A DNA stretch of 64,000 bases from Mucilaginibacter sp. OK098 (GTDB lineage: Bacteria > Bacteroidota > Bacteroidia > Sphingobacteriales > Sphingobacteriaceae). The position numbers and the translations under genes are program-made. Within the stretch, counting starts at the first letter, position 1; each line of letters begins with the position of its first letter. The stretch lies in NCBI RefSeq assembly GCF_900142915.1, contig NZ_FRCM01000006.1, positions 323,503-387,502 on the forward strand, read 5' to 3'. This document shows positions 57,604 through 64,000 of the stretch, one piece after another. The notes beneath the pieces were generated by a model. The model ran no database searches, had not been told where the DNA came from, and saw only the letters and a program-made list of their open reading frames with translations.

Positions 57604-59109
57604 ATAACGATCGTCATCTATGTCCAGATCGTCCTCATCGGGCTGCAAATTAAACAAACTATTAAACATATCAGAGAAAGCGAAGCCATTATCTAAAAAC
57701 CCTTTGTTCAATTGAGAGAATTCCGATAAACCATGCAAAACAAATTCCATCAATAGCAGGTCCTGGTTCTCCGTCAAGCGCGGGTGGAACTTTTTAACCA
57801 AAGCCTTTAAGCCGGTAACTGAATTTAAGTTCTTTTTATATTCCTGCTGTGGCAACTCATCAACTAACGACAGGTTATTGCCATCGCTAAACCAGTTGAT
57901 AATTTCGGCATAAGGATTTGGCGCTTTTGCTTTTTTTGATTTTTCGGGATCAGGGAAAAATTGCAGCATCAAAGTTTTGATGGCTTTGCCGATTAATATA
58001 TTGGCCACTTTACCAGGGCCTTCCAATTCCCCTTCATATACCAGCTCTATCTTACCGGTGATAGCAGGGATAACGCCCAGGAAATCAGAAATACGAACAA
58101 AGGTACTTGCTTCATGGTTGATGAGCATTCGCCTTTCTGCGTTACTAACCAGGTTCTCGAATGCTGATATAGTTAAACGCGCTGAAACGCCCGATTTTTT
58201 GTCGATATATTCTGAGTTACGGGCCTCAAAGGCTATTTGCTCAACCAAATCCTTTACAAGGCCGTCTGCTTCAACGGTAGCACGTTGCTCATCCGTAAGG
58301 GATGCTTCCTGCTGGGTTATTTTGCGGGAGATCTCCACTGAACGTGGGTAGTGCGTTAAGATCTGGCTTTCAATACGATCTTTTAATGGTGTTACGATAG
58401 AGCCCCGATTGGTATAATCCTCGGGATTTGCGGTAAACACAAACTGGATATCGAGCGGTAAACGCAGTTTAAACCCACGGATCTGGATATCCCTTTCCTG
58501 CAGGATATTAAACAACGATACCTGGATGCGCGCTTGCAAATCGGGAAGCTCATTGATAACAAAGATCCCCCTGTGTGCACGCGGGATCAACCCAAAATGA
58601 ATAACCCGCTCATCCGAGTAGGTCAATTTCATTGTGGCGGCTTTAATAGGGTCAACATCGCCAATTAAATCAGCTACTGTAACATCAGGTGTAGCCAGCT
58701 TTTCAGTGTAGCGCTCAGAGCGGTGCACCCAGGCAATTGGCGTATCATCGCCCTTAGCCAATACTTCATGATGCCCGAACCATGAGATCGGCGCTAAAGG
58801 ATCGTCATATAACTCAGATCCTTCAATATAGGGCATCCACTCATCCAGTAAATTTACCAGTAAACGGGCTATGCGGGTTTTTGCTTGTCCGCGCAATCCC
58901 AACAGCAAAATATTGTGACGTGAGAGTATGGCAGTTTGCAGGTCGGGAATTACCGTATCTTCAAAACCAACAATCCCTTCAAAACCGCCTTCGCCTTTTT
59001 GCAACTGTTTTATCAGGTTTTCGCGTAATTCATCCTTAACCGACCGGCTTTTATAATCCGTTTTTTTTAACTGGCCCAGGGTTGTTATATCTTTTTTATT
59101 GTTAGTCAT
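57601..59109 (-). CDS. MoxR/Mg-chelatase-type AAA+ ATPase
   Basis: A 502-residue cytosolic ATPase. LLLGLRGQAKTRIARLLVNL is the P-loop (GxxGxxKT, with the Ala seen in this subgroup), FVINELPDLQARIQ the Walker B region with sensor residues, and FTANPEDYTNRGSIVTPLKD matches the ChlI-like sensor 1 and arginine segment. The C-terminal 200 residues hold the lid and an extension ending in acidic residues (PDEDDLDIDD). ATPases of this type work with a VWA-domain partner, encoded 118 bases upstream on the same strand. The client is unknown. Its ATG lies inside the word repeat at 59101. Confidence 0.9.
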   Translation of the reverse strand: MTNNKKDITTLGQLKKTDYKSRSVKDELRENLIKQLQKGEGGFEGIVGFEDTVIPDLQTAILSRHNILLLGLRGQAKTRIARLLVNLLDEWMPYIEGSELYDDPLAPISWFGHHEVLAKGDDTPIAWVHRSERYTEKLATPDVTVADLIGDVDPIKAATMKLTYSDERVIHFGLIPRAHRGIFVINELPDLQARIQVSLFNILQERDIQIRGFKLRLPLDIQFVFTANPEDYTNRGSIVTPLKDRIESQILTHYPRSVEISRKITQQEASLTDEQRATVEADGLVKDLVEQIAFEARNSEYIDKKSGVSARLTISAFENLVSNAERRMLINHEASTFVRISDFLGVIPAITGKIELVYEGELEGPGKVANILIGKAIKTLMLQFFPDPEKSKKAKAPNPYAEIINWFSDGNNLSLVDELPQQEYKKNLNSVTGLKALVKKFHPRLTENQDLLLMEFVLHGLSEFSQLNKGFLDNGFAFSDMFNSLFNLQPDEDDLDIDDDRY

Positions 59110-59136
59110 TGGTCATTGTGTCGTTAGTCATTGGTA
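59101..59136. repeat. Intergenic word repeat, family C, copy 2
   Basis: GTTAGTCATTGGTCATTGTG and GTTAGTCATTGGT: near-copies of GTCATTGG. In reverse complement this matches the words of 46331-46358. The start codon of the ATPase (59107-59109) is inside it. Confidence 0.75.
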
Positions 59137-59197
59137 CCTGTTCGATGGTAAAATCGTGTATAAGGCCAGTGGATTGTTTTATTTGTATTACTTAATT

Positions 59198-59229
59198 CGC
59201 ACATCTGCATATTTGCACATCCGCACATC
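59198..59229. repeat. Intergenic word repeat, family B, copy 2
   Basis: CGCACATCTGCATATTTGCA and CATCCGCACAT: words shared with 48307-48340. Its right end forms part of the stop codon of the VWA gene (59228-59230). Confidence 0.75.
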
Positions 59230-60325
59230 ATCTAACAGTCTTACGCCTGTTCCTGATATAGTCTTCAAAAATATATTCGCCCAGGCCGTTTAGCGAGCTG
59301 TAAAACGCTTTGCCACCGTTTGTTTCGGTAAACTTACGTACAAACTGCTGCAGGTAGGGGTCTTTAGCTATCATGAATGTGGTTATAGGAATTTTAAGCC
59401 GTTTGCATTGTGCCGCCATGTTCAGGGTTTTATTTACCACCTTCCTGTCGAGCCCGATGCTGTTCTTATAGTATTTTGTGCCTTCTTTTAAGCAGGTTGG
59501 CTTGCCATCGGTAATCATAAAGATCTGCTTGTTGTGGGTTTTACGCCTGCGCAGCAAATCAGTAGCCAGCTCCAACCCGGCATAGGTATTGGTATGATAG
59601 GGGCCTACCTGTAAATAAGGCAGATCCTTTAAGGTTATCGGCCATGCATCATTACCAAAAACCACAATATCCAAAGTATCCTTAGGGTATTTGGTGCGGA
59701 TCAGCTCTGCAAGGGCCATAGCAACCTTTTTTGCCGGGGTGATCCTGTCCTCGCCATAAAGGATCATGGAGTGCGAGATATCAATCATCAGCACGGTAGA
59801 AGTAAGGGTTTTATAGTCCATTTCCTCCACTTCCAGGTCGCGCTCGGTCATCATAAAATCGCCGATCCCGTGGTTAACCTGTGCATTGTGGATAGACTGG
59901 GTCATATTGATCTGGTCCAGGCTATCGCCAAACTCGAACTCCCGGCGCTCCGCATTCTTCTCATCACCCTGGCCCGATTGCGGCGAACGGTGATTTCCCT
60001 TGCCTGATTTTTTGAGCTTACCAAAGATCTCCTCCAGCGCTGATTCGCGGATACTTTGTTCCGTTTTTGCGGTGATCTTAAACTCGCCATTTTGCTCTTC
60101 CTCGGTCAGGTAGCCTTTTTGTTTCAGGTCATCAATAAAATTACCCATACCATATTCATCATTGGTAAGGTTATATTGCTTATCCAGCTCATTCATCCAG
60201 GCCAAAGCTTCGCCTGCATCGCCTGCCGTATAGTTAAGCAATTCCAAAAATAACTTTAGTAATTCCTCAAATCCGCCTTTTTGGATCTGACTGGGTTTAA
60301 ACTTCGAAAATTCAAATCCGCGCAT
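59228..60325 (-). CDS. VWA-domain protein partner of the MoxR-like ATPase
   Basis: A 365-residue protein without signal peptide. The N-terminal helical half (to about 160) contains a charged stretch rich in Lys/Gly/Glu (KSGKGNHRSPQSGQGDEKN). The VWA domain begins STVLMIDISHSMILYGEDR with the MIDAS D-x-S-x-S (DISHS), continues VVFGNDAWPITL, and has MITDGKPT as the second metal-binding loop. This architecture is the CoxE/VWA class that pairs with MoxR-like ATPases as a metal-dependent chaperone. It is upstream of the ATPase gene in the same orientation, and the pair is likely one complex. Confidence 0.9.
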   Translation of the reverse strand: MRGFEFSKFKPSQIQKGGFEELLKLFLELLNYTAGDAGEALAWMNELDKQYNLTNDEYGMGNFIDDLKQKGYLTEEEQNGEFKITAKTEQSIRESALEEIFGKLKKSGKGNHRSPQSGQGDEKNAERREFEFGDSLDQINMTQSIHNAQVNHGIGDFMMTERDLEVEEMDYKTLTSTVLMIDISHSMILYGEDRITPAKKVAMALAELIRTKYPKDTLDIVVFGNDAWPITLKDLPYLQVGPYHTNTYAGLELATDLLRRRKTHNKQIFMITDGKPTCLKEGTKYYKNSIGLDRKVVNKTLNMAAQCKRLKIPITTFMIAKDPYLQQFVRKFTETNGGKAFYSSLNGLGEYIFEDYIRNRRKTVR

Positions 60326-60418
60326 AGGGTACCCTTTCTGATATAAAATAACGGATTATTTTTCTTAAAAGTTTTAGAAAGGTGGTTTTAGACAGAATTG
60401 TTATGAAAGAATGACAAA

Positions 60419-60442
60419 TGCCCCCTAACCCCCTAAAGAGGG
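60419..60442. repeat. Intergenic word CCCCCTAACCCCCTAAAG
   Basis: TGCCCCCTAACCCCCTAAAG followed by AGGG: two CCCCCTAA words, G+C-rich in an AT-rich gap. This kind of word is, in my experience, frequent between genes of Bacteroidota. It lies between the VWA gene and the sugar kinase gene. Confidence 0.65.
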
Positions 60443-60510
60443 AATACAAACTTATACAGTCGCGCAGCTTCTGCCGAATGCCTGTGTTAGACGACGATGG
60501 GCCGTGGTTT

Positions 60511-61377
60511 TTAAAATCTTTTAGCTAAACTTTCGTCATAAACGGGGTTAGCCCCTCTATGCCCTGCAACAAAAGAGCCCACATAACAGGCTTTCTCAAT
60601 CAGCTGCTGCATGGGTTCATTTTTTAACAGGCCCGAAACAAATGCCGCAAGGAAAGCATCACCCGCACCAACAGTATCCACTACTGATACCGGGCAACCT
60701 GGGTGTTCGTAAAATTCATAGTCATGCCATGCCATTGCGCCATGTTCGCCGCGGGTAACACAGATGGTTTTTGGGTGATATTTTTTCTGAAACTCTATAA
60801 TATTTTCTTTTATATGGTTGTTGCTGCCACCAATTAATAGAGCTGCTTCGTCTTCGTTCATCTTTATTACATTAGCACCTGCAACCAGCGTTTCAATAGT
60901 TGATAAAGTGTAATGAGGCGCACGCAGGTTTACATCAAATACTTTTAAAGCTGTGGTTTCCTGCAATAAATTCAGCAGGGTGTCTTTGGTTTTTGCTTCA
61001 CGACAGGCCAGGCTGCCGTAAACAATGGCAGATGCCTGTTCAGCGGCCTTGGTAAGTGCAGACTCGGTTTGGATATTATCCCACGATACCGGTTCGGGGA
61101 TGATATAAGTAGCTATTCCGTCTTTATCCAATTGCACCGTGACCTCGCAGGTCGGCAGCTTTTCATCAACCTGGATCAGATCGCTGTATAGGCCATTTGC
61201 TTTTAAAAACTCCACAAGGCCATCTCCCGATGCATCCTTACCAACCCTGCTGGCAAATAAAACATTCATGCGTTGCTGTACCAAATGGCGCGCAACATTC
61301 ATAGGGGCGCCACCGGCAATTTTTTCATCGCCAAAGGCATCCCATAATATTTCGCCGAAGCAGAGTATGTTGTTCAT
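60511..61377 (-). CDS. PfkB-family carbohydrate kinase (fructokinase-like)
   Basis: The start is set at ATG 61377 (288 residues); the frame is open for 71 more codons upstream, but those look non-coding (Arg/Cys-rich), overlap the promoter of the divergent regulator, and the family opening is exactly MNNILCFGEILWDAFGDEKI. GGAPMNVARHLVQQ is the PfkB signature 1 region and VDTVGAGDAFLAAFVSGLL signature 2 with catalytic Asp in GAGDAF. It phosphorylates a sugar, probably fructose, with ATP. It is divergent from an AraC regulator gene. A TAGCTTTG -7-like box is at complement(61398-61405). Confidence 0.92.
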   Translation of the reverse strand: MNNILCFGEILWDAFGDEKIAGGAPMNVARHLVQQRMNVLFASRVGKDASGDGLVEFLKANGLYSDLIQVDEKLPTCEVTVQLDKDGIATYIIPEPVSWDNIQTESALTKAAEQASAIVYGSLACREAKTKDTLLNLLQETTALKVFDVNLRAPHYTLSTIETLVAGANVIKMNEDEAALLIGGSNNHIKENIIEFQKKYHPKTICVTRGEHGAMAWHDYEFYEHPGCPVSVVDTVGAGDAFLAAFVSGLLKNEPMQQLIEKACYVGSFVAGHRGANPVYDESLAKRF

Positions 61378-61518
61378 AGAGGTGAAAGCTGAAAGGCCAA
61401 AGCTAAAAGGTTTTTTGGTTAAATTTGTTTTATGAGAAAAATTGCGCTTTCTTGATAAATGCCGCCTAATACAACAGCAGATTGTAACGAATACACAAAA
61501 ACCACGTCTTATCTTTAA

Positions 61519-62340
61519 ATGGTCGAGATCTTTCATAATATCCGTAAAGTACACCAGTTCATAAAACCTTGTGATGAGCTGGCGGATCATATTGAATTTT
61601 TCTCTGAGTCAGCACCACCTGTTCCTGAAAATCATTTTGGCGATAAAATAGTTCCGCAATTTAAAAGCGTAAAAATGTTCCCCAGCTATACGCCTACCTT
61701 TTGGTTTAACCTGGGTACCCCCTATTACTTAAACGTAGCCAATAAACAATATCTAATAAAGGGAGAAGATGACATTTTGGTGCTAAGAGATACCAGTGTT
61801 GAGAAATTCAAACAACCAACCGATCATATCTTTACCGTTAAATTTTTGCCCGGCGGTCTCGAAGCTGTTTTGGGCATTAGCCAGGTTAGCCTCATAGGGA
61901 AGGTAATTAATCTGAATACCATCTTGCCACCTGCGTTGATCCAAAAAATTAAGCAGCCTATGCATTTAGAAGAAAGGGCAGCCATGATGAAGAATTTTCT
62001 TTTGACCCGTTTTAAAAATAAAGGCAAAGATCATTACTTACAATTTGTACATGATTGCATTGAAAACTATGATTCGGCAGATATGCAGCTAAATACATCT
62101 GAAATGGCCGAGAAAATGTTTGTAACCTCAAAAACCATTAACCGTTATTTTAACAAGGTGGTTGGCACATCGCCCAAAAACTATTTCACCATATTGCGTA
62201 CCCGCACCGCTTTAACAGCCTATGTAAATCAAAAGTGTGTTTTTACGCCTTATGATTTTGGGTACTATGATATGAGCCATTTTTATAAAGATGTGGTTAA
62301 GTTTACCGGGCAAAAGCTTACTGCTAACAGCATAAAGTAA
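61519..62340 (+). CDS. AraC-family transcriptional regulator
   Basis: A 273-residue regulator. The N-terminal 170 residues have TPTFWFNLGTPYYLNV and TVKFLPGGLEAVLGISQVSL, the DUF6597-like sensor domain also present in the regulator at 23063. The C-terminal HTH: LNTSEMAEKMFVTSKTINRY and FNKVVGTSPKNYFTILRTRT, then YDFGYYDMSHFYKDVVKFTG. It is divergent from the sugar kinase gene (141 bases between starts), a natural target. A TATCTTTA box ends one base before its ATG. Only 11 bases separate its stop from that of the convergent membrane gene. Confidence 0.88.
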   Translation: MVEIFHNIRKVHQFIKPCDELADHIEFFSESAPPVPENHFGDKIVPQFKSVKMFPSYTPTFWFNLGTPYYLNVANKQYLIKGEDDILVLRDTSVEKFKQPTDHIFTVKFLPGGLEAVLGISQVSLIGKVINLNTILPPALIQKIKQPMHLEERAAMMKNFLLTRFKNKGKDHYLQFVHDCIENYDSADMQLNTSEMAEKMFVTSKTINRYFNKVVGTSPKNYFTILRTRTALTAYVNQKCVFTPYDFGYYDMSHFYKDVVKFTGQKLTANSIK

Positions 62341-62351
62341 AAGCAGGCTGA

Positions 62352-62948
62352 TCAGGCCTCCGCTAATTCTTTCAAAATATTCTCAGCGCCCTGGATCGTC
62401 TTTTTATACCTTTTAAAAACCCATGTGGTAAACCAACGAAAGAATGGAAATGCAACAACATACCACATCCATAGCCTGGTTACTTTAAACAGATCCACCC
62501 CATCAATAAGCTTACACATAACAGGCAATATGGTGAGCATAAGCACGGCCCCCAAATAAAAGGTTAGTTTTTGAACAAACACAAATTGTATTTTACCTTT
62601 TGAATAATCTGATAATGCCTGTTTTAAATTATTATTTGAAATGTTAATTGAGCTTAACTTATTAACCGCCCTAAGAGATAGCAGGGCCAACAGCAATGAA
62701 ATTACGGCAGAAGCCACGCCGCAAACTTGTAGATACCAGATACCAAGTTGTTGAAAGTTTATAAATATAAATAAAGCCGTTGCCACACAAACCAACGAAC
62801 CTATAATTTCCGGAACTATTATCTTACCGATTTTGCTTCTGTAATTTACTTGTGTCATTTTTATAATTAGTGAATCTGTTAATTTTTTTTGTTTTTCAAT
62901 CTCTGCGGACATTTCGCCCCAAATGGTTTTCATTTCTTCCAATTCCAT
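62352..62948 (-). CDS. Membrane protein of unknown function downstream of an ECF sigma factor
   Basis: A 198-residue protein I cannot assign to a named family. A cytosolic N-terminus (ELEEMKTIWGEMSAEIEKQK, a probable coiled coil) is followed by two helices around 45-95 (IIGSLVCVATALFIFINF, VASAVISLLLALLSL), a helical stretch, then two more (FYLGAVLMLTILPVMCKL and LWMWYVVAFPFFRWFTTWVF). The spacing of 12 bases after a sigma factor gene suggests an anti-sigma role, and its N-terminal cytosolic helix would be the sigma-binding part, but no zinc-binding HxxxCxxC motif exists. Function inferred from position only. Confidence 0.65.
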   Translation of the reverse strand: MELEEMKTIWGEMSAEIEKQKKLTDSLIIKMTQVNYRSKIGKIIVPEIIGSLVCVATALFIFINFQQLGIWYLQVCGVASAVISLLLALLSLRAVNKLSSINISNNNLKQALSDYSKGKIQFVFVQKLTFYLGAVLMLTILPVMCKLIDGVDLFKVTRLWMWYVVAFPFFRWFTTWVFKRYKKTIQGAENILKELAEA

Positions 62949-62960
62949 GGTTTTATTTCT

Positions 62961-63443
62961 TTAATTAATCTGGGTTATCAGCTTTTGTTTAATTCTCCCC
63001 AGCCGGGTACCTACATTGGTAGTGCTAAACCCGGTTATGCCTGCTATTTCATCGTATGATTTTCCTTCAAGGTACAACAGGATAATGCCTTTTTCTATGG
63101 TATCCAATTTCTTTATCTGGCTATACAAAATTTCAACTTGCTCTTCTTTTAGCGTATCATTTAGGTCTGGTTTATTCAGGAGCAATTCATCTATCGGGAT
63201 ATAACTTCCTTTCCTTTTCTCTTTATTTAAATGAGCTATAGCTGTATTTAAAGCAATGCGGTACATCCAGGTACTGATCTTTGATTCACTCCTAAAAGAA
63301 CCGAAAGATTTCCAAAGCTGGTAAACGATCTCCTGGTAAAGATCCTGCTCATCTTCCCTGCTATTGGTATATACCTTGGTAACCTTATAAATAAGTCCGG
63401 CGTTTTCTTTTATAACTTTTATAAATTTTTCTTTACTATTCAT
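62961..63443 (-). CDS. ECF RNA polymerase sigma-70 factor
   Basis: A 160-residue sigma factor. Region 2: AGLIYKVTKVYTNSREDEQD, LYQEIVYQLWKSFGSFRSES and KISTWMYRIALNTAIAHLNK. Region 4: LDTIEKGIILLYLEGKSYDE and IAGITGFSTTNVGTRLGRIK. Unlike the factor at 34955 it is not linked to FecR or SusC; its partner is the membrane protein gene downstream. The compact length and motif FSTTNVGTRLGRIKQKL fit the Bacteroidota sigma group that responds to envelope or cytosolic signals. Target promoters are unknown. Confidence 0.93.
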   Translation of the reverse strand: MNSKEKFIKVIKENAGLIYKVTKVYTNSREDEQDLYQEIVYQLWKSFGSFRSESKISTWMYRIALNTAIAHLNKEKRKGSYIPIDELLLNKPDLNDTLKEEQVEILYSQIKKLDTIEKGIILLYLEGKSYDEIAGITGFSTTNVGTRLGRIKQKLITQIN

Positions 63444-63656
63444 TGAAAAACCGGACTACTCTTAATTAGTATGGAAAGTGGCTGAAAAATCACAGCAAAA
63501 ACAAATTATTTTACAAATGAAGATAAAGCTTTATTCAATTTATAATTGGGGATTCTTCGCTATAATGGCATTCGGTAAAGGATTTATAACAATTTAGCGT
63601 ATTGAAAGCTGTGTTTTAGAAATCAGCGTCTTAAAAATTTGCAAATTAACTTATAA

Positions 63657-64000
63657 GTGAATATCTTTACATTGGAAATATGGGATGATGAAGCAAATAA
63701 ATGTACATTTTATACTGTACGGAAGGAAGATGCGGAGGAGAATGAAACTGACAAGTTCTTTAAAAAGTATGATGCAAATCCTGAATCAAAGAGAGCAGCC
63801 CAGGAATTACTAAGTTTCGTTCTGGATAGTATAGGTGAAGATCATGGAGCAATCGATGCTTTATTTAACAGATTTGAAAATGAAGTTATTGGATTACCCA
63901 ATAAAGGCAAGGTTAATGTAAGTGGCGTAGTTTTCCTTTATCCAAATTTTCCGTTAAGATTATATGCCCTAAGAATAGGTGATCGCAACGATTTGGTCAT
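63657..64000 (+). CDS. Partial uncharacterised ORF at right edge
   Basis: An open frame from GTG at 63657 (an in-frame stop is directly before it, no ATG) runs off the window; 114 codons visible. It reads NIFTLEIWDDEANKCTFYTV, then an acidic helical part (KEDAEENETDKFFKKYD), SKRAAQELLSFVLDSIGED, and ends PNFPLRLYALRIGDRNDLV. The last strands, with two arginines in LRLYALR and a following DRNDLV, are reminiscent of RelE/HigB-fold toxins, but the family is not certain and the C-terminus is missing. Codon usage and the amphipathic pattern support a real gene. Confidence 0.55.
   Translation, partial: MNIFTLEIWDDEANKCTFYTVRKEDAEENETDKFFKKYDANPESKRAAQELLSFVLDSIGEDHGAIDALFNRFENEVIGLPNKGKVNVSGVVFLYPNFPLRLYALRIGDRNDLV

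Noticed and set aside
61378..61590. 71-codon N-terminal extension of the PfkB kinase
   Set aside because: The family N-terminus begins exactly at the ATG at 61377; the extension overlaps the divergent regulator's start and reads as non-coding.
1..64000. tRNA, rRNA, riboswitch or origin of replication
   Set aside because: No cloverleaf, rRNA stretch, known riboswitch core or DnaA-box cluster was recognised by eye; absence cannot be proven without a covariance-model search.

Overview
The window looks like chromosomal DNA of a Bacteroidota bacterium, most likely a Sphingobacteriaceae relative (Mucilaginibacter/Pedobacter type). The signs are a SusC/SusD pair with its own FecR anti-sigma and ECF sigma factor, Bacteroidota-specific small families (DUF4254, DUF4286, DUF983, DUF2461), Bacteroidota-type promoters with a TAnnTTTG -7 box, weak Shine-Dalgarno signals, and intergenic 'word' repeats. 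The genus is an inference from gene content; no rRNA or tRNA gene was seen.

Region 1 (1-21745) is an exopolysaccharide/capsule locus of the Wzx/Wzy type, read right to left. It begins with the initiating phosphoglycosyltransferase (20345-21745), followed by the Wza-like export lipoprotein, the Wzc-like tyrosine autokinase and the Wzx-like flippase. Then come glycosyltransferases of several folds (GT4, GT2, a GT8-like and a GT9-like protein), three left-handed beta-helix acyltransferases, two acyltransferase-3 proteins, a DUF4254 protein and a Wzy/O-antigen-ligase-like membrane protein. Many stops and starts overlap (ATGA), as expected of one long transcript. Two genes, a methyltransferase and a third acyltransferase-3, point the other way and look like later insertions. 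The locus continues off the left edge.

Region 2 (21746-28940) is accessory: a long gene-free AT-rich stretch, a LytTR remnant, an AraC regulator, an NTF2-like secreted protein, a collagen-like lipoprotein, an unidentified lipoprotein, a Crp-like regulator and a GT1-type glycosyltransferase. Region 3 (28947-35563) is a complete sigma/anti-sigma/SusC/SusD outer-membrane uptake operon without a linked degradative enzyme. Region 4 (35564-38793) is an 0.8-kb non-coding stretch with strong inverted repeats that resembles mobile-element debris, then a small monooxygenase-like gene, an SDR oxidoreductase and a divergent GlxA-type regulator.

Region 5 (38800-64000) is mostly housekeeping or conserved: HemW, a fasciclin protein, twin JmjC/cupin proteins, DUF983, DUF2461, an OmpA-like lipoprotein, RfbC, DUF4286, a TPR protein, an S9-peptidase-like lipoprotein in an operon with a histidine kinase and a response regulator, methyltransferase, CocE hydrolase, UbiA-like protein, metallophosphoesterase, a MoxR/VWA pair, a PfkB sugar kinase, an AraC regulator, and an ECF sigma factor with a membrane partner. 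Intergenic spaces here hold several families of short degenerate word repeats and palindromic bidirectional terminators.

The most notable observation is that the S9-family lipoprotein at 48426-50321 lacks both the catalytic serine and histidine while being tightly linked to an intact two-component system. This suggests a pseudo-peptidase used as a sensor.
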